Part shown: piece after piece, positions 7,633 to 15,091 of the stretch | How the letters are laid out: each line of letters begins with the position of its first letter | Numbering within the stretch: position 1 is the stretch's first letter | Assembly (NCBI GenBank): GCA_002710495.1 | Contig: PAKE01000019.1 | Coordinates: forward strand, 1 to 17,502 | Direction of reading: 5' to 3' | Length of the DNA stretch: 17,502 nt | From: Flavobacteriales bacterium | GTDB lineage: Bacteria; Bacteroidota; Bacteroidia; Flavobacteriales; BACL11 | Translations under genes and position numbers: made by a program | The notes under the pieces: generated by a model | What the model saw: only the letters and a program-made list of their open reading frames with translations | Database searches by the model: none | What the model was told of the DNA's origin: nothing

Positions 7633-9124
7633 TAATTTTATAATTAGATAGTTCGTCCGCAATTTTTCGGTCGTTTGCAAGTCTAGGAACCTTATTTTGA
7701 CCACCAAGCTTCCCAATAGATTTCATATATTCTCTGAAAGAATTCTTTTTTAATTTTGTAATTTTTAGAGGTTGTAAAATGTTTCCGGCAATTAAATCTT
7801 TGTAATAAGAATTTAATCCCCGCAATCTTGAATCTAACTCATTAGAGAAACTATTCATGTTTTCTGATTCATTTTCAAATTCTATAAACCATTCATGATA
7901 AGGTAATTCATTTTCTGTATTTACCTTAGGAGCAACATGAAATTCATGCACCACACACGGATTTTTTTTGATTGTTTGTTGTAAGCTTTTTTCTACTTCT
8001 TCAGCAATTACATGCTCTCCAAAAGCAGAGGTAAAATGTTTTATTCTACCAGTAACAACGATTCGGTATGGATTTATACTTACAAATTTAATAGTATCAC
8101 CAATGTTATAACCCCACAAACCAGCATTAGTATTTAAGATTAAAACGTAGTTCACTTCCATTTCTACACTCTCTAAAGATATTCTTGTTGGATTTTCTTC
8201 AAAAAACTCAGAAGAAGGAATAAACTCATAAAAAACACCATGATTTACACATAATAACATTCCTTCTTTTTCTTGAGAGTCCTGATAAGCAATAAAACCT
8301 TCTGAAGCAGGGTACAATTCTACTCCATCAACTTTTCTGCCAATTAATTTTTCAAAAACTCGCTTATAAGGCTGATAATTTACTCCACCATAAATAAAAA
8401 GATCAAAATTTGGGAAAACATCTTTTATTTGTTTTCCAGTTTTTTCTTTTAATTTCTCAAAATACATTTGTACCCAAGGAGGAATTCCAGATATTAAAGT
8501 CATGTTTTCAGAAAGAGTTTCATCAACAATAGAATCTACCTTATTTTCCCAATCATCAATACAGTTTGTTTCATAAGTGGGGAGTCTGTTTTTAGTAAGA
8601 TAGTTTGGAACATGATGAGCCACAATTCCAGACAACCTTCCAGTTAAAATATCTCCAGTTTTTGTAAGTTCAGGACTGCCTTGCAGGAAAATCATTTTAC
8701 CTTTTACAATTGACGTGTTCTTTGTTTTTGAAATATAATTTAAAATAGAATCCCTAGCGGCTGTAATATGGTTAGGCATACTTTCTTTGCTAATTGGGAT
8801 ATATTTTGTACCTGAAGTTGTTCCTGATGTTTTACAGAGGTATATTGGAGTTTTTGGCCATAAAACATCTTTCTCTCCATTTTTTATTTTTTCTATATAA
8901 TAAGATAAACCCTCATAATTTCTAATAGGAACATTCTTTGTAAAATCAGAGTAAGTGTAGATTTTGGAAAAGTTATGATCTTTACCAAATTGAGTTGTTT
9001 TTGCTGATTTAATAAGGGTTTCAAAAACTTTTTTCTGTGAGTTAACAGCATTATATTTCCATTTTTTATTCTTTAGAACCATATAATTAGCAAAAGGCAA
9101 GCTTAAAAAAGATTTTACACTCAT
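7625..9124 (-). CDS. GH3-family ATP-dependent acyl-acid amido synthetase
   Basis: A 499-residue cytoplasmic member of the GH3 branch of adenylate-forming enzymes, named after the plant auxin-responsive GH3 proteins. The three nucleotide-binding motifs can be seen: CKTSGTTSGTKYIPIS (97-112), YPASEG (271-276) and GYNIGD (338-343), followed by the hinge TGRIKHFTSAFGEHV (358-372) that leads to the mobile C-terminal domain. Family members activate a carboxylic acid as an acyl-adenylate and transfer it to an amino acid, giving an amide. The plant substrates (jasmonate, indole-acetate) are unlikely here. The bacterial substrate is unknown; a fatty or hydroxy acid for an N-acyl amino acid lipid is a guess. 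It sits 2 bases after the M23 gene and overlaps dxr, which places it in an envelope/isoprenoid operon. Confidence 0.88.
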   Translation of the reverse strand: MSVKSFLSLPFANYMVLKNKKWKYNAVNSQKKVFETLIKSAKTTQFGKDHNFSKIYTYSDFTKNVPIRNYEGLSYYIEKIKNGEKDVLWPKTPIYLCKTSGTTSGTKYIPISKESMPNHITAARDSILNYISKTKNTSIVKGKMIFLQGSPELTKTGDILTGRLSGIVAHHVPNYLTKNRLPTYETNCIDDWENKVDSIVDETLSENMTLISGIPPWVQMYFEKLKEKTGKQIKDVFPNFDLFIYGGVNYQPYKRVFEKLIGRKVDGVELYPASEGFIAYQDSQEKEGMLLCVNHGVFYEFIPSSEFFEENPTRISLESVEMEVNYVLILNTNAGLWGYNIGDTIKFVSINPYRIVVTGRIKHFTSAFGEHVIAEEVEKSLQQTIKKNPCVVHEFHVAPKVNTENELPYHEWFIEFENESENMNSFSNELDSRLRGLNSYYKDLIAGNILQPLKITKLKKNSFREYMKSIGKLGGQNKVPRLANDRKIADELSNYKINE

Positions 9125-9126
9125 AA

Positions 9127-9960
9127 CTAAAATACAATATAATTTTCAGGATTTACACTCTCTCCATTTTTCCAAAGTTCAAAATGTAAATGAGGTCCAG
9201 AACTTAACTCTCCAGAACTTCCTATTATAGCAATCCCCTCCCCACTTTTCACATAATCTCCAATATTTTTCAAATTTTTAGAATTATGTTTATAGAAAGA
9301 TAAAAAACCATCAGAATGCTGAACACCAATAACAAAACCAGTTTCTTTCGTCCAATTATTTATTACAACAATTCCATCGGCAATAGAATTAATAATCGAC
9401 CCCTCTTCACTAACAATATCTATGCCAAAATGATTTTTATTGACATCATATTTTTCAGTAAAAGTTCCCGAAAGAGGAGTGAAAAAATAAACTATATTAT
9501 TGTATGAATTTGAAATATAATCGCCACTTGATTTTCTCTCCATTTTTATTCTGAAAAGATCATCATTTTTTGTTTTTTCTAAATTAATATTTTCTTCTAT
9601 AATATCTACGTTTTTAACATCAATACTGGAATCTCCAATAACACCTCCGCCTAATATTATTTTTACCTTTTCTAAATATAAATCAGTTCTTTCTATCCTA
9701 AGTTTTAACGAATCTATTGTTCTATAATTTTCAACAATATCTTGTCTTTCCTTAGTTGCATTACCACCCTTGTTAAAACTAGCTACAATTCCAAAAGAAG
9801 AAAGAACAGCTAAAAAACCAAAAACTAATATAATTGAAATAACTAATAAGGGGGTTGTTTTTATAACAATTCTTTCCTCAAAAGTACCGTCATTTAGTAT
9901 TGCTAATCGGTATTTTTTCGTTAATCTTCTAAAAAAATAATATTTTGAATTCTTAACCAT
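9127..9960 (-). CDS. Membrane-anchored M23 (LytM-type) metallopeptidase
   Basis: A 277-residue protein: a basic cytoplasmic N terminus, one membrane helix (about 36-60), a short helical or coiled stretch (about 66-140), and a C-terminal M23 domain (about 160-277). Zinc ligands are visible as His177 and Asp181 in NHFGID and His259 in GPHLHFE; the catalytic His225 is in YKHNS. All four are present, so it should be an active endopeptidase that cuts peptidoglycan cross-bridges, not an EnvC-like activator. I place the start at the ATG 9958-9960; a frame extended to a TTG at 9972 adds four residues with no support. It is the first gene of the M23-GH3-dxr-rseP-antiporter operon and is transcribed divergently from sprE. 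Confidence 0.9.
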   Translation of the reverse strand: MVKNSKYYFFRRLTKKYRLAILNDGTFEERIVIKTTPLLVISIILVFGFLAVLSSFGIVASFNKGGNATKERQDIVENYRTIDSLKLRIERTDLYLEKVKIILGGGVIGDSSIDVKNVDIIEENINLEKTKNDDLFRIKMERKSSGDYISNSYNNIVYFFTPLSGTFTEKYDVNKNHFGIDIVSEEGSIINSIADGIVVINNWTKETGFVIGVQHSDGFLSFYKHNSKNLKNIGDYVKSGEGIAIIGSSGELSSGPHLHFELWKNGESVNPENYIVF

Positions 9961-10056
9961 AAAACATTGCAAATATTATAAAAATATACTCATATTTGCT
10001 GTATTATTTTAATCTATGTAAAATAAATTGTAACAAATAGAGTTTGTTTATCGAAA
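9961..10056. promoter_or_regulatory. Divergent intergenic region between the M23 operon and sprE
   Basis: These 96 bases must carry, or lie close to, the promoters of both divergent units, since neither has another upstream gap. It is strongly AT-rich. The nearest matches to the Bacteroidota -7 element are one base too long: TAGAGTTTG (10038-10046, + strand) and TAATATTTG (9978-9970, minus strand), each with three bases instead of two between TA and TTTG. No hairpin or clear operator was found. Exact promoters cannot be assigned. Confidence 0.5.
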
Positions 10057-12657
10057 GTGAAAGAAAAAACTAGAAATAATAGATTAATTCTACTTCTGAT
10101 AAGTGTGTTTTTAATTAGCTCTTGTTCTACTAATAAAAAATCATACGTTAGCAGAAAGTATCACGATATTACCGCAAAATACAACGGATATTTTAACGGG
10201 AATGAAAGTTTAAAAAATGGAATAAAAAAAGTTGAAGAATCCCACAATGATGATTATTTAAACATCTTACCTGTTTTTAAAAATTCTGAGATAATTAATT
10301 CTAAAACCCATCATTCTTATATGGATAAGTCCATACAGAAAGGATCGGTTGTTATTCAAAACCATTCAATAAACATTAGAAATAAAGAATACTGTAAGTG
10401 GATTGACGACAGTTATTTTTTGATAGCAAAAGCATATTATTTTAAAGGTGAATATGTAGAAGCAAAAAAAACCTTTGATTTTATAAAAAACAAATATAAA
10501 AAAACAGAAATTGCTTTTGAATCACAATTATGGGCGGCCAAATGTTATATAGCTTTAAAAGATTATAATTTCGCAGAAAACATTTTAGATGAACTTCAAT
10601 CAAAAAAGAAATTCCCCAAGAAACTAGACAAAGAACTTCACCTTATATTTGCGGATTTATATATAAAACAAGAAATACTTTCAGACGCTTCTGATGAATT
10701 AAAATCTGCATGTAATCTAATAAAAAGAAAAAGACAAAAAGCCAGATATTATTATATTATTGCTCAGATTTATCAAGAAGCAGGAAACTCTAAAAAATCG
10801 AAAAAGTATTTTGAGCTAGTATTGGACGCAAACCCAGAATACGATATGGTTTTTAATGCAAAAATGAATCTCGCAAAAACACTAAAAACCAAAAAAGACC
10901 TTAATAAAATGAAAGAGGAACTTCTAAAAATGATTAAGGACGAAAAAAACAAAGATTACCTTGATCAAATTTATTATACCTTAGGAGAAATGAATATTAT
11001 TGAAAAAGATACTACAATCGCAATTGAAAACTATACTCTTTCTGCAAAATACAGTGTAGAAAACGACATTCAAAAATCACTAGCTTTTTTACAAATAGGA
11101 AAGATTTACTATAAACAATCAGAATATCCCACATCAAAAATGTTTTATGACAGCGCTTATACATTTATGCCAGAAGCACATCAACTATATGATAAAACAA
11201 AAAACACACAAGAAATCCTAGGGAAACTAGTTTATCACCTAAATACAATTTCATTAGAAGACAGTTTACAAAACCTAGCTTCTATGTCAGAAAAAGAAAG
11301 ACAGAACATAATTCAATCTGTAATTGCTGAGGTGATTAAAAAAGAACAAGAAGAACTTAAATCTCAACAAAACAGAGGAACCAGAGGAATAATAGAAAGG
11401 GATAGCAGGAATGAAAATTTTGGAAACGCAACCTCAGGAGGGAAGTGGTATTTTTACAACCCAGCAACACTTAGTTTTGGTATGTCGGAGTTTAGAAAAA
11501 AATGGGGGAAAAGAAAACGGGAAGATAATTGGAGAAGAACAAACAAAAAATCAACAAATACAGATGAGGGAGATTCAACCTCCTCAAGGTCACCCGAAAA
11601 AAACGGGACCGAAAATTTAAAATCAGAAAAATACTATCTTGATCAAATCCCCTTAACAAAAGAAAAAATTGCAGAGTCTAATAACAAGATAATTATATCG
11701 TATTATGAAGCGTCTGTTATATATAAGGATGATTTGGAAGAATTAAGAAAGTCAGAAAACATGTTAAATGGACTAGTGAAGAGGTTCCCAAATCACAAAG
11801 ATCTAACGCCACTTTCCTACTATTTAATTTATAATTTATATACAGAAAACAGAAGCTTTAAAAAAGCGGCAAAAACAAAACAAACATTAATAAATAAATT
11901 TCCAGAGAGTAATTATGCTAAATTTTTGTTAGACTCCAATTATATAAACTCATTTTTAACTAAAAATAAACAAAAAGAAGATGATTACAAATACATTTTT
12001 TCTCTTTATGAAAAAGACAGTTTCAACCTATCTTACTTGAAATCACTTGAAAAATTAAATCAACTTCAAAACACAGAAGAAACAAATTATCTGCCAAAAT
12101 ATTATCTAATAAACGTTTTATCTGAATTTAAAATAAGCAATGATACAAGTAAATTCATTAATAATTTAAAAAAAGGAGAAGAAGACTATAAACATACAGC
12201 AACAAAAGATAGGTTTACAAAAATCATCTCCTTATTAGGAAACACAAATCAGATTAACGAAAGAAACACAACAGCTATTCTAAAAACACCATACAGATAT
12301 AAAGACAACTCTCCTCACTATTTATTGTTCATTATTCCAAAAGAAAACACAGAAATCACTTACTTAAAAACTCTAGTTTCAGATTTTAACAGCAAAAACT
12401 ACAGTTCTGAAATTTTTGAAATAAACTCTATGATGTTAGGATTAGAAAAACACATATTACTTATTAAAACATTCGAAAACATTAATAAAGTAAGTAAATA
12501 TAAAAACACGATACTCTCAGATCAATCAATTAAAAAGGAATTAGAAAAATCAGAACATATAAGTATAATTATTTCTCAGGAAAATTACCCGGAATTTTAT
12601 AAGAATAAAGACTTAGAAGGATATTCCAAGTTCTTTAATAATTATTATTCCCAATAG
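10057..12657 (+). CDS. sprE: SprE/PorW-type TPR lipoprotein of the type IX secretion system
   Basis: An 866-residue lipoprotein. Residues 1-22 form a signal peptide ending LISS before Cys23, with Ser at +2. The mature start (KYHDITAKYNGYFNGNE) is typical of SprE/PorW. Tetratricopeptide-type helical repeats fill about 100-390, followed by the family block GGKWYFYNP (461-469) and an S-F-G-x-x-E-F-x-K-K-W-G stretch (473-484). A low-complexity charged linker follows (about 485-530), more repeats (about 540-640), and a C-terminal domain from about 744 ending in YSKFFNNYY. SprE in Flavobacterium and PorW in Porphyromonas are needed for T9SS secretion and, in gliders, for motility; they link trans-envelope T9SS parts from the periplasm. 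The start is a GTG at 10057, required to include the signal peptide. Whether the organism glides cannot be said from this. Confidence 0.87.
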   Translation: MKEKTRNNRLILLLISVFLISSCSTNKKSYVSRKYHDITAKYNGYFNGNESLKNGIKKVEESHNDDYLNILPVFKNSEIINSKTHHSYMDKSIQKGSVVIQNHSINIRNKEYCKWIDDSYFLIAKAYYFKGEYVEAKKTFDFIKNKYKKTEIAFESQLWAAKCYIALKDYNFAENILDELQSKKKFPKKLDKELHLIFADLYIKQEILSDASDELKSACNLIKRKRQKARYYYIIAQIYQEAGNSKKSKKYFELVLDANPEYDMVFNAKMNLAKTLKTKKDLNKMKEELLKMIKDEKNKDYLDQIYYTLGEMNIIEKDTTIAIENYTLSAKYSVENDIQKSLAFLQIGKIYYKQSEYPTSKMFYDSAYTFMPEAHQLYDKTKNTQEILGKLVYHLNTISLEDSLQNLASMSEKERQNIIQSVIAEVIKKEQEELKSQQNRGTRGIIERDSRNENFGNATSGGKWYFYNPATLSFGMSEFRKKWGKRKREDNWRRTNKKSTNTDEGDSTSSRSPEKNGTENLKSEKYYLDQIPLTKEKIAESNNKIIISYYEASVIYKDDLEELRKSENMLNGLVKRFPNHKDLTPLSYYLIYNLYTENRSFKKAAKTKQTLINKFPESNYAKFLLDSNYINSFLTKNKQKEDDYKYIFSLYEKDSFNLSYLKSLEKLNQLQNTEETNYLPKYYLINVLSEFKISNDTSKFINNLKKGEEDYKHTATKDRFTKIISLLGNTNQINERNTTAILKTPYRYKDNSPHYLLFIIPKENTEITYLKTLVSDFNSKNYSSEIFEINSMMLGLEKHILLIKTFENINKVSKYKNTILSDQSIKKELEKSEHISIIISQENYPEFYKNKDLEGYSKFFNNYYSQ

Positions 12658-12703
12658 AGATATAATAAAAAAAAAGTATAACTTAGCTTCACAAAAAACA
12701 ACT

Positions 12704-13117
12704 ATGTTTTCAAACAACAACAATATGAAAAACTCAACAAATAATTCCCCTTCTATAAATGTGGTGGGAAAAGAAACGGTAATTAACGGAGATGTTCAAT
12801 CAAAAAGTGATATTAGAATCGACGGAATTTTAAAAGGATCGGTAAAAACAAAAGGAAAACTCGTTGTGGGATCTTCAGGGGTAGTTGAAGGAGATGTTGA
12901 ATGTGAAAACGCAGATATTTCAGGAGAAATAAAAGCAAAAATTACAGTTTCACAATTACTGCTTTTAAAATCTACCTCAAAATTAAACGGAGATATAGTT
13001 ACCAATAAACTTTCTATTGAGCCAGGAGCTTCTTTTTCCGGATCTTGTAGCATGGGGGCGGTTATTAAAGATATTAAACATGCCGAAAAACAAGACAAAC
13101 AGGAAAAAACGGCTTAA
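12704..13117 (+). CDS. Bactofilin (polymer-forming cytoskeletal protein)
   Basis: A 137-residue bactofilin. After a disordered Asn-rich N terminus (1-18) comes the right-handed beta-helix core (about 20-120), seen as short repeating strands such as TVINGDVQSKSDIRIDG and KLVVGSSGVVEGDVE, with Gly and small hydrophobic residues at regular spacing, ending VEPGASF-like (IEPGASFSGSC). Bactofilins self-assemble without nucleotide into membrane-associated filaments that place wall enzymes or other machinery. The ATG at 12704 is used; an in-frame ATG at 12725 (Met8) is a possible alternative. It starts 46 bases after sprE and overlaps the atpI-like gene by 38 bases, so it is probably transcribed with one or both. 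The His/Lys/Gln-rich tail is encoded in the overlap. Confidence 0.9.
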   Translation: MFSNNNNMKNSTNNSPSINVVGKETVINGDVQSKSDIRIDGILKGSVKTKGKLVVGSSGVVEGDVECENADISGEIKAKITVSQLLLLKSTSKLNGDIVTNKLSIEPGASFSGSCSMGAVIKDIKHAEKQDKQEKTA

Positions 13118-13313
13118 TTCTTTCATTAAATATTCTTCAATAGCCACACAAATGGCGGTAATTATTATTGCCGGAGCTTTTTTTGGACGATATTTGGATA
13201 ATTATTTCAATTCAGAAAAGCCAGTTTATACAATTATCTTTTCTCTAATCTCAATAATTTTATCCCTTTATTACTCTCTGAAAGAAATAATAAAAAAGAA
13301 TGATAAAAAATAG
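13080..13313 (+). CDS. AtpI/AtpZ-like two-helix protein of the ATP synthase operon
   Basis: A 77-residue protein with a basic N terminus (MPKNKTNRKKRLN) and two membrane helices (about 22-37 and 51-69). The motif G-x-x-x-G-x-Y-L-D (32-40) between them is the hallmark of the AtpI/AtpZ 'ATPase gene 1' family. These proteins help assemble the c-ring of F1F0 ATP synthase and have been linked to Mg2+/Ca2+ uptake in some bacteria. The ATG at 13080 is chosen because a longer frame to a TTG at 13017 adds residues that only mirror the bactofilin coding region. This leaves a 38-base overlap with the bactofilin gene. No start codon is available between 13080 and Met25, inside the first helix. Confidence 0.82.
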   Translation: MPKNKTNRKKRLNSFIKYSSIATQMAVIIIAGAFFGRYLDNYFNSEKPVYTIIFSLISIILSLYYSLKEIIKKNDKK

Positions 13314-13650
13314 ATTTTTTATTTTTATTGGCTGTTTTCTACTAAATTACACTGTTGTAAAAACATTTAATTTAAACATTCAATTTATAAACATAACAAT
13401 AATTCAAATATTTCTTTTTACCCTGTATTTATTAGGAGATTTATTTTACCGAAAAATTTCTAACAAAAAAAGTATTACACCATTCCATTTTTTAGCTATT
13501 AATTTTTCAAGAATATTACTCTGTATTTTGTTTTTATTACCCACTATTTTAAGTTACAACAAACCAGACAACATTTATATTTACAATTTTTTCATTATTT
13601 ATTTTATATATCTTTTTTCAGACATTTTTTTAACAATTAAAAAAAAATAA
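13300..13650 (+). CDS. Small four-helix membrane protein preceding atpB
   Basis: A 116-residue, very hydrophobic protein with four predicted helices (about 5-22, 28-50, 62-84 and 92-112), rich in Ile, Phe and Leu, with a Lys-rich C terminus. The ATG at 13300 overlaps the end of the preceding gene by 14 bases, so it is translationally coupled within the atp cluster. Position and topology match the four-helix AtpI partner that stands beside AtpZ in other bacteria, and Flavobacteriia often carry an uncharacterised small membrane protein here. I cannot see strong sequence identity to AtpI. An assembly factor for the c-ring or subunit a is an inference from location only. Confidence 0.72.
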   Translation: MIKNRFFIFIGCFLLNYTVVKTFNLNIQFINITIIQIFLFTLYLLGDLFYRKISNKKSITPFHFLAINFSRILLCILFLLPTILSYNKPDNIYIYNFFIIYFIYLFSDIFLTIKKK

Positions 13651-13674
13651 AATAAAGACTTAATTTCCTTTATA

Positions 13675-13692
13675 TAATTAATTAATTAATTA
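13675..13692. repeat. (TAAT)4.5 simple repeat upstream of atpB
   Basis: TAAT is repeated four and a half times (18 bases, itself palindromic as TTAATTAA units) in the 77-base gap before atpB. Just downstream, TATTTTCG (13691-13698) is one base from the TAnnTTTG promoter element and would start transcription about 20-25 bases before the ATG. The tract could be an AT-rich promoter-upstream element or a slippage-prone spacer; it may also be neutral. The gap also carries an AAGGA (13711-13715) and a 10-A run (13719-13728) leading into the atpB ATG. Confidence 0.45.
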
Positions 13693-13727
13693 TTTTCGCA
13701 GTCTATTTTTAAGGACAGAAAAAAAAA

Positions 13728-14768
13728 ATGTTAAATACTAGGTTAAAAAACATACTTATAGCTCTGTTATTAATAACAACATCTTCCACAATTAAGGCGG
13801 AAAACCATCCAAAAGAAAACAGTTCGGACGAATTATACAATCCAGTTCCAGCTATCATGCACCATATTTCTGATGCGCACGAATGGCATTTGTGGGGAGA
13901 AGGAGAAAACTCGGTAACAATTCCACTACCTGTAATTTTATACACCAAAGGCAATTTAGATGTTTTTATGTCTTCAGAATTTAATCACGGTTATAAAAAA
14001 GTTAAAAGAGGAGACAGGGTGTATTCAATTGATTCTCATTCCCATATTATAGAAGAATCAGGATTACACCCTTTAGATTTATCAATCACAAAAAACGTAG
14101 CTTCTATGCTGTTAGCTTTAGTTGTTTTACTTCTTTTATTCGCTGGAGCTGGAAGAAAATCTAAAAACTCTAAAGGATCTCCAAAAGGAATACTTTCGTA
14201 TATCGAACCCTTAGTTTTGTTTGTTAGAGACGATATTGTTAAGCCAAATGTGGGAAGTAACTACAAAAAATTTCTACCGTATTTACTTACGTTATTTTTC
14301 TTTATTTTGATTAATAATTTATTAGGATTACTTCCTGGATCAGCAAACGTAACAGGAAATATTGCTATTACCCTTGTGTTGTCTTTTGTAACATTATTGG
14401 TGACAAATTTTTCAGCTAACAAATCGTATTGGGGGCATATTTTTAAGCCACCAGGAGTTCCCTTAGCTCTTATGCCGATTATGATTCCTATTGAAATTGT
14501 AGGGATTTTCACAAAACCCTTCGCTTTAATGATAAGGTTATTTGCAAACATTTCAGCAGGACACATTATAATACTAAGTTTGATATCATTAATATTTATG
14601 GCGCAAAGTGGACTAGGAAACGGAGGAGCGTTTGGAGTAGCTCCTGTATCAGTCCTGTTTGTTCTATTTATGTATTTGATAGAAGTACTAGTTGCATTTT
14701 TACAGGCATATATATTTACTCTACTAACTTCCCTTTTTATTGGGCTAGCAACAGTAGATCATCATTAA
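13728..14768 (+). CDS. atpB: F1F0 ATP synthase subunit a
   Basis: Subunit a forms the two proton half-channels of the membrane F0 motor. The protein has 346 residues, about 75 longer than the E. coli form because of its N terminus: a signal-peptide-like segment (1-24, ending TIKA) and a His-rich extracytoplasmic domain (about 25-120, nine His including HHISDAHEWHLW at 45-56). The membrane core follows from about 124. The essential Arg is Arg270 in MIRLFANISAGHI. His279 and Glu319 occupy the positions of E. coli Glu219 and His245, the arrangement seen in mitochondria and alphaproteobacteria. NNLLGLLPG (196-204) and FLQAYIFTLLT (324-334) are further family motifs. The ATG at 13728 ends a 10-A run with AAGGA 13 bases upstream. 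Confidence 0.96.
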   Translation: MLNTRLKNILIALLLITTSSTIKAENHPKENSSDELYNPVPAIMHHISDAHEWHLWGEGENSVTIPLPVILYTKGNLDVFMSSEFNHGYKKVKRGDRVYSIDSHSHIIEESGLHPLDLSITKNVASMLLALVVLLLLFAGAGRKSKNSKGSPKGILSYIEPLVLFVRDDIVKPNVGSNYKKFLPYLLTLFFFILINNLLGLLPGSANVTGNIAITLVLSFVTLLVTNFSANKSYWGHIFKPPGVPLALMPIMIPIEIVGIFTKPFALMIRLFANISAGHIIILSLISLIFMAQSGLGNGGAFGVAPVSVLFVLFMYLIEVLVAFLQAYIFTLLTSLFIGLATVDHH

Positions 14769-14774
14769 AATTAA

Positions 14775-15014
<240 letters not shown>

Positions 15015-15041
15015 TCGAGATAAGTAAACAATTAACAACAA

Positions 15042-15076
15042 AAGATTAGTTGTAAGGGTTGCTTACAACTAATCTT
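15042..15076. repeat. Perfect 15-bp inverted repeat (hairpin) between atpE and atpF
   Basis: The arms AAGATTAGTTGTAAG (15042-15056) and CTTACAACTAATCTT (15062-15076) are exact reverse complements round the 5-base loop GGTTG. It lies wholly in the 77-base gap between the atpE stop and the atpF ATG, ending 15 bases before that ATG. On the + strand it is followed by CACAAAAAAA, not a T-run, so it is not a classical Rho-independent terminator in the direction of the operon. A role as an mRNA 3'-end stabiliser or processing site that favours atpE is likely for such a structure. Confidence 0.9.
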
Positions 15077-15091
15077 CACAAAAAAATTATT

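Noticed and set aside
7633..7716. Extended N terminus of dxr from a TTG at 7716
   Set aside because: Adds 28 residues with no family character and lengthens the overlap with the GH3 gene to about 90 bases. The ATG at 7632 puts GSTGSIG at the normal distance from the N terminus.
12667..12675. Run of nine A between sprE and the bactofilin gene as a terminator on the minus strand
   Set aside because: No preceding stem and no minus-strand gene to terminate; simply an A-rich leader typical of this genome.
13017..13079. Extended N terminus of the AtpI-like gene from a TTG at 13017
   Set aside because: The extra 21 residues only reflect bactofilin coding sequence in another frame; the ATG at 13080 gives a typical basic leader before the first helix.
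15059..15091. Extended N terminus of atpF from a TTG at 15059
   Set aside because: It begins in the loop of the perfect hairpin; the ATG at 15092 gives the normal short N terminus before the membrane helix.
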